From: Candidatus Ichthyocystis hellenicum
GTDB taxonomy: Bacteria; Pseudomonadota; Gammaproteobacteria; Burkholderiales; 2013Ark19i
Assembly: GCF_001460935.1 (NCBI RefSeq)
Contig: NZ_LN906597.1
Span: 1,441,825 to 1,505,824, forward strand
Reading direction: 5' to 3'
DNA: 64,000 nt
Below are positions 1 to 9,826 of the stretch, in pieces. Under the pieces are notes generated by a model. That model was not told the origin of the DNA. It was given only the letters and a program-made list of their open reading frames with translations, and searched no databases. The position numbers were made by a program, and so were the translations under genes. Each line of letters opens with the position of its first letter. Positions within the stretch are counted from its first letter, which is position 1.

Positions 1-59
1 AAGCTATATTACGATAAGTTTCTCCACAATCACCTACGCATCCCTTTAACCTGACTAAA

Positions 60-1211
60 TTAGTGTTTGTTATAACCATCTTTATCAATTCCATGTGCGT
101 TAAATCCGTTATCATCATATTTGGTCCCATTCATATGAACTTTACTTTTATTAAATCCATTTTTGTTATATCCCTCCTCATCATATGCATACCTAGGTTC
201 AAGGCGGCCAAATTCGTCTGATCTATATCCGTTATGGTCATATCCATCTTCATCATATCTTGATCCATCTCTATAATATCCAAATGCATTAAATCCATAT
301 TCATTAAATCCATCTCTACCAAATCCATGGTGATCAAATCCATGATAATCGTACATGGACCCGTTTCTATGTAATCCGTTTCTATCAAATCCACCTTTAT
401 CAAATCCATTTTCATCAAGATGAAAGCCGGTTCTATGAATTCCATCTATATTGAATCCACTTTCATCATATCCAGATTCATCATACTTATCTTTTATATT
501 ATTTCCATATTTATCATTTCCGTATTTATCATATCCATATTTATTATAAATCAACCCATTTTTATGGAATCCCCTACCATCAAATCCGTTTTTATCGTGA
601 CCACTTCTATCGTATCCATCTATATCATACCCATCCTCATCGTATTCTATGAAGATCCTACTAAAGGCCGCTGATAAAATTCCTCCCCCGCTGCAAGCCC
701 TTTTCCCGCCCTTATTAGCAGTAGTAGAAAAAACATCGGAATCATCTTCAGAATTAGACGAACACTCACCTTCATAGGTTCTTTTTTTAGCCCGAGTTGT
801 AACATCAATAGTAGCAGCAGAAAAAACTTCAGCGTCAGGGATACAAACACCTTTACAAGCTCTTTTTTTAAGACTTAACGTGCAATCATCATCAGAATCA
901 GAAGATGATAATAATTCATTTTTTTGGTAGACCCTTTTTTTACTCCTTTTACTCCTATGTGTCCCATAAAAAGGAATAGATTCCCCAGATGGAGGAAAAA
1001 CAAATTTATTTGCAGATTGATTAGACAAAGACATAAACGAGGTCATTCCAGGAGATGCATCCAAAATTGCTCCAGATTCACTAGATCTAGGAACAATCGC
1101 AGAGTCAGAAGATTCATCCAAAATCACCCCAGCGAGTACCCCGGCGTCTTCAGATTCGCTAGATCCAGGAGCACTCGCGGAAACAAAAATCGATCTCTCA
1201 TTTACAGACAT
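60..1211 (-). CDS. Asp/Gly pentapeptide-repeat protein, unknown function
   Basis: I do not recognise this 383-residue protein. Residues about 1-185 are Ser/Asp-rich and low in complexity. They contain several short basic clusters (RSKRSKKRVY, KKRACKG, RAKKRTYEGE, GGKRACSGG), three of them linked to acidic Ser patches. From about residue 190 to the end the sequence is an almost unbroken run of about 30 degenerate five-residue units of the form aromatic-Asp/Asn-x-x-Gly (YDEDG, FDRNG, YDKYG, FNAFG), giving a visible 15-bp periodicity in the DNA. No signal peptide or membrane segment is seen. The repeat could bind metal or act as a surface or host-directed repeat domain, and the basic clusters resemble eukaryotic nuclear localisation signals; both are inference. 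A decayed family copy starts just outside its start codon. Confidence 0.75.
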   Translation of the reverse strand: MSVNERSIFVSASAPGSSESEDAGVLAGVILDESSDSAIVPRSSESGAILDASPGMTSFMSLSNQSANKFVFPPSGESIPFYGTHRSKRSKKRVYQKNELLSSSDSDDDCTLSLKKRACKGVCIPDAEVFSAATIDVTTRAKKRTYEGECSSNSEDDSDVFSTTANKGGKRACSGGGILSAAFSRIFIEYDEDGYDIDGYDRSGHDKNGFDGRGFHKNGLIYNKYGYDKYGNDKYGNNIKDKYDESGYDESGFNIDGIHRTGFHLDENGFDKGGFDRNGLHRNGSMYDYHGFDHHGFGRDGFNEYGFNAFGYYRDGSRYDEDGYDHNGYRSDEFGRLEPRYAYDEEGYNKNGFNKSKVHMNGTKYDDNGFNAHGIDKDGYNKH

Positions 1212-1218
1212 ATATCAA

Positions 1219-1441
1219 TTAGAATGAATGCAAAGATTAAAAAGATGGAATTGGCAAACCTTAAGGTTAGAGATCCTCCAATTAGGCATGGCATGAAGAA
1301 TTATTTGCCGCTGAAATATAATTTTCAACATTTGATTATTAGAATTTAGAGAAAAATCTAAGATTATGGCCAAAGAATTAGAACTTCCAATACCTGAATC
1401 AACAAAAAGACACATTCAGAGTAATTACAATTGCAAAAACC
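1219..1441 (+). pseudogene. Decayed 3' fragment of the paralogous array family (A-prime type)
   Basis: Reading the plus strand gives RMNAKIKKMELANLKVRD followed by a degraded HFMEYYLSL-like stretch. After a frameshift comes an LPIPES-like segment. This matches the C-terminal part of the intact gene at 3860-5155 (RMNAKIKEMELA, then ELPIPIAQRE) in the same order. No start codon or intact frame remains, so it is a relic of a former family member. Confidence 0.75.
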
Positions 1442-1499
1442 ATACCACCATTAATATGTTATGTATATACCATCTGGAATGAAGGAAGTAAATACTGAA

Positions 1500-1925
1500 T
1501 TAGTATATAGCACTTTCTTTTTCCATGTTATTCGTAGTATTGAAAATAACAATTTATCTAAGCATTTGTCTTCTATCGATACATTAAAAGAAAAATCAAT
1601 GTCTAAGTATCTGCAGTAGCACGAATAATTTTCAAATCAGTACTAACACTTAGATTTGATAATCATATCATTATATTCATTGAACTGATATGTCCCCTTC
1701 TCCAAATAAAAGTAGGTAGATTAATCATGAACAACATATGAGATCAAGATATGCACATAAACCTGTGTGTGGACCATATAATTATATACCGATCGTTATC
1801 GTTACTGGATACAAATCATGTTGTACCCTATGAACCGAAAGGTGGTATTTCATATCAACGCTTTTAGTATACAGTTGTAATTACTTTAAATACTATATGC
1901 ATTACGAAAAATATTCACCACTTCT
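1500..1925 (+). pseudogene. Decayed 5' and central part of a subfamily A paralog
   Basis: The plus strand shows, in order and in broken frames, remnants of four family landmarks: IENNNLSKHLSSID near 1535-1590, SMSKYLQ near 1600, MRSRYAHKPVCGPYNY near 1738-1790, and a CNYFKYYM-like stretch near 1870-1905. Intact homologues (for example 5204-6445) have SLENNNLSKYLSSID, RSRYVDELVTGPSDYN and CDYFKYY at matching spacing. Stops and frameshifts separate them. It sits next to the other relic at 1219, so this end of the array is a graveyard of copies. Confidence 0.7.
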
Positions 1926-2035
1926 GGACACCGTTTAGATATGCTATCGGGAATTAAAATTTTTCTACATCCACACAACCACACAAAATTTAGGGTTCAT
2001 TGGATGCACTAACAAATGAACTTGCATGACTCTTT

Positions 2036-3274
2036 CTAAACCGTATTTAATGACAAAATATAAATCTTCATACGATTTACAACATCATTCATAACGTGCA
2101 TGCGTATCATACGTACTCGTCTAAAGATAAAAAAATCCATATCACTGCCAATTACAGGAAAGTTATTGCTTCTGCTTCTAATACTAGAAGGACACAGACA
2201 ACGATTGCCATCACAAAAAAAATGGTCCACCTTACTATAATGATAGTTAGAAGTCCTTATTCCTGTTTCTATTTCTTCATGCACCACTTCAGCAACTTCT
2301 CTAGGAACTGGGAGTACAATTTTTTCAGCTAGAATATCATCTCTGTATTTAAACTTTAATTCAGCCATAGATTCAAATTTATCCACAATTGATAAGTAAT
2401 ATTCCATCAAAGATTTAATTAATGCATCCCTAGTTGAATTATCCAAATATTCTATTTTTAATGACTTTATATTGGCAACACGAAGTGATCCCCTCTTTTC
2501 TTTTATTAAGTTCAAACATTCCTCTTTAATCGAGATGACTAGTTCATTATAGTCACTATTACCTTGTGCCGACAATACAACTTCTTTTGCTGTAAATTCA
2601 CTAACAACTGGTAGCTCATTTTTCTTTTCTTTGTCTATAGCATTAAGCAGAAGAAGAGATGGACATTTTTCCTCATATCTCGTACTACTTATACTACACA
2701 ACAAGCATTCTAATTGCCCCTCCAATACATAGTATTTAAAGTAATCACACATGTATTGCAATCTTCCATATGTTAGCTCATAAACTTCATCAGTTGGTCC
2801 AGAAAGCACCTGATCACCATCAATATGCAAATCAGCATTGTAATCAGAAGGTCCAACTACAAATTCACGAACATACCGTGAACGCAGATGATGGCCGTAA
2901 TCAATATACGAATCTTCATTCGGAGAAGTAGGAACACCACTGGGGTGATGATCAAATCTAAGTGCGCGCACATACTGCAAAGATCTAGACATAAAACTTG
3001 CCGTAAACCTATCCATAGAAGATAGATACTCGGATAAACTATTATATTCAATACTATGAATGATATCAGCAACGGAAGAACTATCTACTAAGTCGGGATC
3101 TATCTGCGTCAAACCAGACGATATATTGATACCACATACGCAGTGAAATGACCTGCAAGGTATAACTGGATTACTAATAACACTATCTTCAGAACATAGT
3201 TGACCAATACTGCCTATAGATTCATCTGTCACTTCATGTTCATTGCTTAACGGGACACTATTAACTAATACCAT
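2036..3274 (-). CDS. Subfamily A paralog of unknown function
   Basis: This is the first intact member of an unrecognised family. The shared architecture is a variable polar N-terminus of about 55 residues, then TQIDPDLVDSSSVADIIHSIE, then MSRSLQYVRALRF, a variable region with RSRYVREFVVGPSDYNAD, the core LQYMCDYFKYYVLE, a charged middle, an IEYLDNSTRDALIKSLMEYYL helix pair, and LPVPREVAEVVHEEIE. It ends with the Cys motif FFCDGNRCLC and an RMKIYILSLN tail. No signal peptide or membrane segment is visible. I chose the ATG at 3274 because MVLVNSVPLSNEHEV aligns with the start of the 5204 gene, and the preceding DNA resembles the array's ribosome-binding box; the frame extends to an ATG at 3352. 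A T8 tract lies inside the Cys-motif codons. Confidence 0.85.
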   Translation of the reverse strand: MVLVNSVPLSNEHEVTDESIGSIGQLCSEDSVISNPVIPCRSFHCVCGINISSGLTQIDPDLVDSSSVADIIHSIEYNSLSEYLSSMDRFTASFMSRSLQYVRALRFDHHPSGVPTSPNEDSYIDYGHHLRSRYVREFVVGPSDYNADLHIDGDQVLSGPTDEVYELTYGRLQYMCDYFKYYVLEGQLECLLCSISSTRYEEKCPSLLLLNAIDKEKKNELPVVSEFTAKEVVLSAQGNSDYNELVISIKEECLNLIKEKRGSLRVANIKSLKIEYLDNSTRDALIKSLMEYYLSIVDKFESMAELKFKYRDDILAEKIVLPVPREVAEVVHEEIETGIRTSNYHYSKVDHFFCDGNRCLCPSSIRSRSNNFPVIGSDMDFFIFRRVRMIRMHVMNDVVNRMKIYILSLNTV

Positions 3275-3859
3275 AGTTCTAAATTCCATAGAGTTTTCAT
3301 CTAGCCGATACTGCATTATTTTAGAATGAGCGCTAACACCTTCTTCTCTCATTTTAAGCTAAGGTAATTTTCCGCATCGGCATTCAATAAAGGAAAAGGA
3401 AATATAAAAAATACATTATATGTATAAATTCCGAGACAACTATGATCAAATACGCAAAAAATTATTACAGCTGGTATTACTCATAGTCATACACAAAGCC
3501 ACACCTAATGAACATCACGATCACCCAGATACATCCAGCACTATTCAATAAAAAAATAAAAATAAGTTATACAAAACACATAAATTATACAAAACACATC
3601 TCATAGAATGATAAACCATAGCATAATAAATAGTTTAGTAATTTGCAGTACACTACAATGTGTGGCGTAAAATATTATTTAACAACTACTAATAATTTAT
3701 TTACTTGTCAAATAAAAAAAGAAGCCACATATTGTCATATATTTTTATCAAATTTAGGATATAAGGTGTATTGCCAAAAGTTAATATAATATTATCATTA
3801 GGTAGGGATTGTATTGTTAGCCGTAAATTGAATTGTATGAATGTTTGTAAAATGGGGCA
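3275..3859. other. Intergenic region between divergent family genes
   Basis: AT-rich spacer between a minus-strand subfamily A gene and the plus-strand A-prime gene. It must hold both promoters. I see no convincing -35/-10 pair and no ORF of note. Unlike the spacers further on, it lacks the AAATTCCTTGTAAC box. Confidence 0.5.
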
Positions 3860-5155
3860 ATGAAGATGATTAGCAATATTCGCGGTAGTAATAACTATAC
3901 ATCAGGCAGAGATGCTGTCGATTCTGAACCTGGACCTTCTTGCTCCAGAACTTCGGATTCGTGCAAATCGCCTAGGAGTGTGTCTTTAAATAGTGTATCC
4001 AATCTAATGCAGATAGATTGTAGCTTTGTGGATGTAGATTCTTCTGTGATTTCTAATATTCTCTCCAGTATCCATGCTAAGGATGCAATCCTGTATAAGT
4101 CTACTGTACATATTTTCCTAGAAGAGTGCATGTCTAAATCTCTGAAGTATTTACGTATGCTTAAGGTTGAACCTCTAACTTCTAAAGAAAAAATAGATCT
4201 CGATCCAACTCCAGAAAAAGACGGATATATTGTTAGCTCTACAGGAAAGTATGAGAGATTGCAATATATGTGCGACTATTTTAAATATTACGTATTGGGA
4301 AATGATGCGGAAGTAGCAGATTCATTGGAGGAGAATGTCAGCAGTTGTATTGAAGAAAAAGATTGCGCCGAAAGAATAGAGCTAATTAATAAACTGTTGT
4401 ACAGGGATGAAAGGGTGTGTCCTAATAGGGACCATGTGTCTTTGTATGGTCCTGAGGTAGACGTTCCAATTATGGGTACTGACAAGAGAATATTGTATGC
4501 TAGAAATGGGTATTCGCGTAGATTGACGCTTAAAAGATTAATGGAAAGTAATGATTCTGGGAGCCCCAGACCCCTTACAGATGCTAGCCTCATATCTAAG
4601 TTTACTCCTGTTGTATTACCTAAAAAACCAATAAAGAATGATAGTAATATTAAGAAGATGAAAGCGTCTAATAATATTTTAATTGCAAATAGTACTAGCT
4701 ACGCTGCAGATTTTATGGATCATCACTTCTCTCTTATGGATAAATTTAAAGAAACAGATGAAGCCAAAAAGATAATTAGGATGAATGCAAAAATTAAAGA
4801 GATGGAATTAGCAAGAAGTGCTGATCTTAAGGCTAGGGATTCGTTAATTAACCATTTTATGGAATATTATTTGTCGCTAAGAGATAAGTTTGAACGCATA
4901 GCCAGAGTTGCATTTAGAGAAAAAGCTACGATTATAGCCGATGAATTCGAGCTTCCGATACCTATAGCACAAAGAGAAGTTCAGGCTAGCTCTAGTTGCA
5001 AAACTGATAAAGATATGGAAGTTGTGAGAACTCGCATGGTAAGCTACTTATCAAAAATTAAATATATTAAAAACAACATTATTATCAGTTGCCGCGGAAA
5101 ATCATTCCTTGTACCCTTGAAGGATGCAGGGAAAGACAAGGATTCTGCTGAATAA
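3860..5155 (+). CDS. A-prime paralog with alternative C-terminal tail
   Basis: This 431-residue protein is of unknown function. It keeps the family skeleton: LMQIDCSFVDVDSSVISNILSSI near residue 50, CMSKSLKYLRMLKV near 92, LQYMCDYFKYYVLGND near 135, and a late helical block DLKARDSLINHFMEYYLSLRDKFE. It lacks the FFCDGNRCLC motif of subfamily A. Instead it ends in a tail reading KYIKNNIIISCRGKSFLVPL, which it shares with the gene at 15984-17231 (KYVEDNVLVQVQSKSYIVNI). Its LQIDCSF and LGND motifs are closer to subfamily B, so it is intermediate between the two. It lies 48 bp upstream of the next family gene and may be co-transcribed with it. The relic at 1219-1441 is of this type. Confidence 0.85.
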   Translation: MKMISNIRGSNNYTSGRDAVDSEPGPSCSRTSDSCKSPRSVSLNSVSNLMQIDCSFVDVDSSVISNILSSIHAKDAILYKSTVHIFLEECMSKSLKYLRMLKVEPLTSKEKIDLDPTPEKDGYIVSSTGKYERLQYMCDYFKYYVLGNDAEVADSLEENVSSCIEEKDCAERIELINKLLYRDERVCPNRDHVSLYGPEVDVPIMGTDKRILYARNGYSRRLTLKRLMESNDSGSPRPLTDASLISKFTPVVLPKKPIKNDSNIKKMKASNNILIANSTSYAADFMDHHFSLMDKFKETDEAKKIIRMNAKIKEMELARSADLKARDSLINHFMEYYLSLRDKFERIARVAFREKATIIADEFELPIPIAQREVQASSSCKTDKDMEVVRTRMVSYLSKIKYIKNNIIISCRGKSFLVPLKDAGKDKDSAE

Positions 5156-5203
5156 GAACATATATGTAACTAAATGTAAAAAACATATGCGGGATCACAA
5201 GAC

Positions 5204-6445
5204 ATGGCATCGGTTGATAGTAGCCCCTTAAATGAAACACATGAAGTAGCAGATAGACTCACAGGGTGCATTGAGCAGGTGTATACAGGAAATAGCACTG
5301 TTGGTGATACATATAAACCTTGCAGGTCATTTAACTGTGCATCTGGCATCAATATATCATCAGACATAACACAAATAGATCCTGAATTGGTAGATAGTGA
5401 TTCCATTGCAGATATTGTTCTCAGCCTTGAGAATAATAATTTATCTAAGTATTTGTCTTCTATAGATTCTTTCACGGCAAGATTTATGTCTAAATCTTTA
5501 CGGTATGTACGCGCACTTAGATTTGAGCCTCATTACCCTGTTATGCATTGGCCTGCTATGTATACCACTCCTAATGAAGATGGATATATTGACTATGGGA
5601 GAAATATTCGCTCAAGATATGTGGATGAGCTTGTAACTGGACCATCAGATTATAATGCCGATTACGGTCATGATATTACGGGATCAAATCGTTTGATCTA
5701 TGAACCAACCGATGATATCCGTAAACTATATGGACGGTTGCAATATATGTGCGATTACTTTAAATATTATATATTAGAAGGCCAATTTGACTGCCTATTA
5801 TGTAATATAGATTATGATGAAAAACATTCACCTCTACTGGATAAAGTTAATGAAAAAATAAATAATGATTCACCAATTGGTGTTGAATTTGAAGTAGAAG
5901 AAGTTGCGCTACCAGCACAAGCTAATACTGGCTATGAAAAATTGGTCGTGTCCATTAGAAATGAGTGTTTGGAACTAATGAAAGAAAAGAGAAAATTAAT
6001 CCATGACCAAGTCACAAACTTAAAGTTATTAAAAATAAGATATTTGGATAATTCAACCAGGGATATGTTAATTATGTATTTAATGGAGTATTACTTATTA
6101 ATTACGGATAAATTTGAGTCAATGGCTGAATCAAACTTTAAGTACAGAGATGAAATTCTATCTGAAAAAATTATACTGCCAATTCCAAGGGAAATTGCAG
6201 AGCTAATACATGAAGAAATAGAAACAGGGAGACCGACTTCCGATTATAGTGATAAGGAAGATGACTTTTTTTGTGATGGACATAGGTGTCTATGTATTTC
6301 TAGTTTTAAAAACAAACACACCCCAGGAATTAACCGGGAAGCTAGTATTTTTAGCCTTAAAATATTAAGACACAGCGTTATAGAAAGGGTTGCAGATCGC
6401 ATGAAGTGTTACCTTTTATCCTTAAATGAAGAAAATATAATCTAA
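5204..6445 (+). CDS. Subfamily A paralog of unknown function
   Basis: A 413-residue subfamily A protein with TQIDPELVDSDSIADIV, FMSKSLRYVRALRF, RSRYVDELVTGPSDYNAD, LQYMCDYFKYYILE, YLDNSTRDMLIMYLMEYYL, LPIPREIAELIHEEIE and a Cys motif reading FFCDGHRCLC (Asn replaced by His). A T7 tract encodes the start of that motif. It follows the A-prime gene by only 48 bp and lacks the CTATAGGATT box that precedes the later copies, so it may rely on the upstream promoter. The C-terminus is extended by ENII compared with its neighbours. Confidence 0.85.
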   Translation: MASVDSSPLNETHEVADRLTGCIEQVYTGNSTVGDTYKPCRSFNCASGINISSDITQIDPELVDSDSIADIVLSLENNNLSKYLSSIDSFTARFMSKSLRYVRALRFEPHYPVMHWPAMYTTPNEDGYIDYGRNIRSRYVDELVTGPSDYNADYGHDITGSNRLIYEPTDDIRKLYGRLQYMCDYFKYYILEGQFDCLLCNIDYDEKHSPLLDKVNEKINNDSPIGVEFEVEEVALPAQANTGYEKLVVSIRNECLELMKEKRKLIHDQVTNLKLLKIRYLDNSTRDMLIMYLMEYYLLITDKFESMAESNFKYRDEILSEKIILPIPREIAELIHEEIETGRPTSDYSDKEDDFFCDGHRCLCISSFKNKHTPGINREASIFSLKILRHSVIERVADRMKCYLLSLNEENII

Positions 6446-6717
6446 GCCTACATATACTGGGTTACAAAGAAAAATAAAAAGAAAACTAATAATTATATCC
6501 TACAGAAATATCAAATAAGCAGATACACCCGTTGGAGTAAAATAGTAAGCACGCATACAAAAACAAAAGTTGTAAATTATTCAGCTGTAGATGCAACTTT
6601 ATCATTAAGTTAAAATTAATGTTCCATAAAAAATATATAACAATAATACCTAGTTGCAATATAAACTCAATTTAATGCTTTAATAATCTAATCATTATAA
6701 TTACAATCCCCCCATAG

Positions 6718-6734
6718 AAAAATTCCTTGTAACC
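6718..6734 (+). promoter_or_regulatory. Conserved upstream box of subfamily A gene (copy 1)
   Basis: The sequence AAAAATTCCTTGTAACC, followed by an ATGATGAAGAAGA-like stretch, lies about 95 bp before the 6828 start. Near-identical boxes precede the genes at 8438 and 14644, and palindromic variants precede 9928 and 11411. Conservation in otherwise diverging spacers suggests a regulatory site; its exact role is unknown. Confidence 0.5.
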
Positions 6735-6827
6735 ACCAATGATGAAGAAGAAAATACAAGAGATGGAAAGTTTTATGAAATACAACTGCAACTGAATGAA
6801 AAATATCTATCTACAGGATCAATGCAC

Positions 6828-8027
6828 ATGGATTCAGCTAGGAGTATCACCTTAAACGAAAAGTACCAAGTAAAAGATAAAACTTACGAAGACATTGTAC
6901 AAGTAAGTTCTGAAGGCAGTAACATAATTGGAAGTGATATAACTTGCAGATCGACCCACTACGTATCTGGCATCAGCATATCTTCAGGTATAACACAAAT
7001 AGACCCAGAATTAGTGGATAGTGATTCTGTTGCTGATATCGTTCATAGCATTGAAAACAGTAGATTATCTAAGTACTTGTGCTCAATGGACAAGTTCACA
7101 GCAAACTTTATGACGAAATCTTTGCAATATGTACGTTCATTTAGATTAGATCCTTATTATAGCTTTAGCACAAACCCAACTGGCGATGCATATCTGGACT
7201 ATGGACAACATCAACGCTCGAGTTATGTACGTGAATTCGTGGTTAATCCATCTGACTACAATGCTGATATAAATGTAGTAAGAAATCATGTGCTTTCTGA
7301 ACCAATTGATGAAATTTATGAAAAGTATGGAAGACTGCAGTACATTTGTGATTACTTTAAGTACTACATATTAGAGAATCAATTCGAATGCCTACCTCAT
7401 TCTAAAAAATATGAGGCAAAATCACTGCCGATATTAAGTGCCATAAAGGCAGAAACAAAAAAAGATATACGGGTCAATTTTGAATTCGCAACAGAAGAGG
7501 TTGTAATCGATAATGTATATGAAAGTAACTATGACAGCTTTATCGCATCCATAGAAAGTGAATCTCAGGATTTCATGAGAAAAAACATATCATCTGCTCA
7601 CGTAAATAATATAAAATTATTAAAAATAAGGTATTTGGATAGTTTAAATAGAGACACATTGATTAAATGTTTAATGGAATATTACTTACTAATTATGGAT
7701 AAATTTGAATCGATGGCTGACTTGAAGTTTAAATACAGAGATGATATTACTGGAGAAAAAGTTGTACTTCCAGTACCAAGGGAAGTTGCAGAACTAGTAA
7801 ATGAAGAAATAGGAACAGGAAGAACAACTTACAATTATAATATTAACAAGCCAGAAAACTTTTTTTGTGATGGTAATCGCTGCCTGTGTCCTTCTAATTT
7901 TAGAAATAAGCATGCTCCAGAAATTGACCCTAATGTAGCTATTTCTAGCTTGAAAAGTATACGTAGTCACGTTATGGATGAAGTTGTAAATCGCATGAAG
8001 CTTTACATCCTGTCCCTGAACAGATAA
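6828..8027 (+). CDS. Subfamily A paralog of unknown function
   Basis: A protein of about 399 residues with the subfamily A landmarks: TQIDPELVDSDSVADIVHSIE, FMTKSLQYVRSFRL, SSYVREFVVNPSDYNAD, LQYICDYFKYYILE (Ile for the usual Met), YLDSLNRDTLIKCLMEYYL, LPVPREVAELVNEEIG, FFCDGNRCLC. An in-frame ATG occurs at 6822, but the second ATG at 6828 sits at the same distance (7 nt) from the CTACAGGATC box as in the 8438 and 14644 copies, so I prefer it. AGGA in that box is the likely ribosome binding site. A T7 tract starts the Cys motif. Confidence 0.85.
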   Translation: MDSARSITLNEKYQVKDKTYEDIVQVSSEGSNIIGSDITCRSTHYVSGISISSGITQIDPELVDSDSVADIVHSIENSRLSKYLCSMDKFTANFMTKSLQYVRSFRLDPYYSFSTNPTGDAYLDYGQHQRSSYVREFVVNPSDYNADINVVRNHVLSEPIDEIYEKYGRLQYICDYFKYYILENQFECLPHSKKYEAKSLPILSAIKAETKKDIRVNFEFATEEVVIDNVYESNYDSFIASIESESQDFMRKNISSAHVNNIKLLKIRYLDSLNRDTLIKCLMEYYLLIMDKFESMADLKFKYRDDITGEKVVLPVPREVAELVNEEIGTGRTTYNYNINKPENFFCDGNRCLCPSNFRNKHAPEIDPNVAISSLKSIRSHVMDEVVNRMKLYILSLNR

Positions 8028-8328
8028 AAATTGAAATAATTACAGGTGTACCACAAATGTGCAGATGTCTAAAAACTAGATATCACATATTTATCTGGTT
8101 TATGATGATATTTTGCCGTTGAAAATAATAAATACTTGATTTAGAAATTTTTGTATTTTATTTGTATAAATTTTAATAAACACAAATTTTTTCATAAAAT
8201 TATTAACTAGTTACATATCTACATGCCTATTACAATTTGGTCCTTTGGTTAAGAACATCTGGGGCAATAATACTTAATTGCAATATAGCCTCTATTCATG
8301 ATATTTATACAATTAATTTCCTATGAAT

Positions 8329-8343
8329 AAAATTCCTTGTAAC
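8329..8343 (+). promoter_or_regulatory. Conserved upstream box of subfamily A gene (copy 2)
   Basis: AAAATTCCTTGTAAC, followed by AGATGAAGAAGGAGG, lies about 95-110 bp before the 8438 start. It is the same box as at 6718 and 14543. The preceding 60 bp (a GGGGCAATAATACTTAATTGCAATATA-like stretch around 8260-8290) is also recognisably shared with the 6640 spacer. Confidence 0.5.
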
Positions 8344-8437
8344 AGATGAAGAAGGAGGAGGAAGTAAAAATAATAAAAATTTTTATGAAATACAAACGCA
8401 AATAAGTGACTAATATTTATCTATAGGATTACTAAAC

Positions 8438-9640
8438 ATGAAACCAACTTGTAGTATAACCTCAAATGAAAAATATCTAGTAGAAGCTAATAATTGTGCA
8501 GATATCACACAAATAGTCAACAATGATAGTAGCGTTATTGACCGTGGAATGGCTTGTAGGTCATTTCACTGCATATCTGGTATTAATATATCGTCAAGCA
8601 TGACTCAGATAGACCCTGAATTAGTAGATAGCGCCTCTGTTGCTGATATTGCTCATAGCATAGAGAACAGTGATTTATCCAAATATTTATCTTCTATAGA
8701 TAAATTTACGGCTAAGTTTATGTCTAAATCCTTGCAGTATGTACGCGCATTTAGATTTGATCCTCATTCTAGTGGCATTGGATCCTCTCCTGCTGAAGAT
8801 TCATATATTAACTATGGTCAACATTTGCGCTCAAGATATGTGCGTGAATTTGTAGTTAACTCAGACGATTACAATGCCGACATACATGTTGTAAGAAATA
8901 ATATGCTTTCTGAAGCAAACGATGGTGTTTATGAACAATATGGGAGATTACAGTACATGTGTGATTACTTTAAATACTATATATTAGAGAGTCAATTCGA
9001 GTGCTTACCATATAGTAAGGATAGATATGAGGAAAAATTTCCACCTCTACTCAGTGCCATTGACAAAAAAATGAAAAACACAATACAGGTTAATACTGAA
9101 TTTTCAGCAAAAAAAGTTGCAATATCAGTACAAAGTAATAGTGACTATGAAAACCTAGTCATGTCGATTAAAAATGAATGTTTGGGCTTAGTAAAAGAAA
9201 AGGGGACATTACTTCAAATTGCCAACATAAAGTCATTAAAAATAAGATATTTAGATAATTCAACTAGAGATAAGATAATCAAATCTTTGATGGAGTATTA
9301 CTTACTAATTACAGATAGATTTGAATCGATGGCTGACCTAAAATTTAAATACAGAGAAGCACTAGCTGAAAAAATTGTACTCCCAGTTCCCAGAGAAGTT
9401 GCAGAGGTAGTGCATGAAGAAATAGAAACAGAAAGACCAACTTCCAGTTATCACGATAGCAAGGAAGAACATTTTTTTTGTGATGGTAATCGATGCCTAT
9501 GTGTTTCTAATTTTGGCAGCAAATACTCTCCATGGATTACTAAGAATATAGAATTTTTTAGACTAGAACTAATACGCAAACACGTTATGGAGGATGTTGT
9601 AAATCGTATGAAAAGATACATCCTATCATTAAACCAATAA
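8438..9640 (+). CDS. Subfamily A paralog of unknown function (reference member)
   Basis: A 400-residue protein that shows the family plan cleanly: TQIDPELVDS at residues 56-65, SKSLQYVRAFRF at 96-107, RSRYVREFVV near 131-140, LQYMCDYFKYYILE at 171-184, a charged, Lys/Glu-rich segment to about 265, a YLDNSTRD...MEYYLL helical block near 270-300, LPVPREVAEVVHEEIE near 314-329, FFCDGNRCLC near 346-355, and the tail VVNRMKRYILSLN. There is no signal peptide or membrane helix, so it is presumably soluble or delivered by a secretion system with no visible cleavable signal. The start is supported by CTATAGGATT seven bases upstream. A T8 tract lies in the Cys-motif codons. Confidence 0.85.
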   Translation: MKPTCSITSNEKYLVEANNCADITQIVNNDSSVIDRGMACRSFHCISGINISSSMTQIDPELVDSASVADIAHSIENSDLSKYLSSIDKFTAKFMSKSLQYVRAFRFDPHSSGIGSSPAEDSYINYGQHLRSRYVREFVVNSDDYNADIHVVRNNMLSEANDGVYEQYGRLQYMCDYFKYYILESQFECLPYSKDRYEEKFPPLLSAIDKKMKNTIQVNTEFSAKKVAISVQSNSDYENLVMSIKNECLGLVKEKGTLLQIANIKSLKIRYLDNSTRDKIIKSLMEYYLLITDRFESMADLKFKYREALAEKIVLPVPREVAEVVHEEIETERPTSSYHDSKEEHFFCDGNRCLCVSNFGSKYSPWITKNIEFFRLELIRKHVMEDVVNRMKRYILSLNQ

Positions 9641-9826
9641 AATAGGATATAAACTGAACCTACCATAATAGAAAAATAACCGCTATCATATTTAAAGTTG
9701 ATATACGTTTGTCAGACGAAGAATACTAAATATAAATACTTGACTTGTATTGTCATAATATAAATATAACACTTTTCTCGGTATAAACGCCCAATGAACT
9801 AACCTATATATTAGATTCCACAAGAT

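Noticed and set aside
1-640. CRISPR array suggested by short regular DNA repeats
   Set aside because: The period is 15 bp without unique spacers, and it encodes protein repeats.
131-674. Open frames in both directions inside the pentapeptide-repeat gene
   Set aside because: The 15-bp repeat keeps several frames open by periodicity. The encoded text is Ile/Met/Asp-rich repeat shadow, and the minus frame at 60-1211 has the sensible composition.
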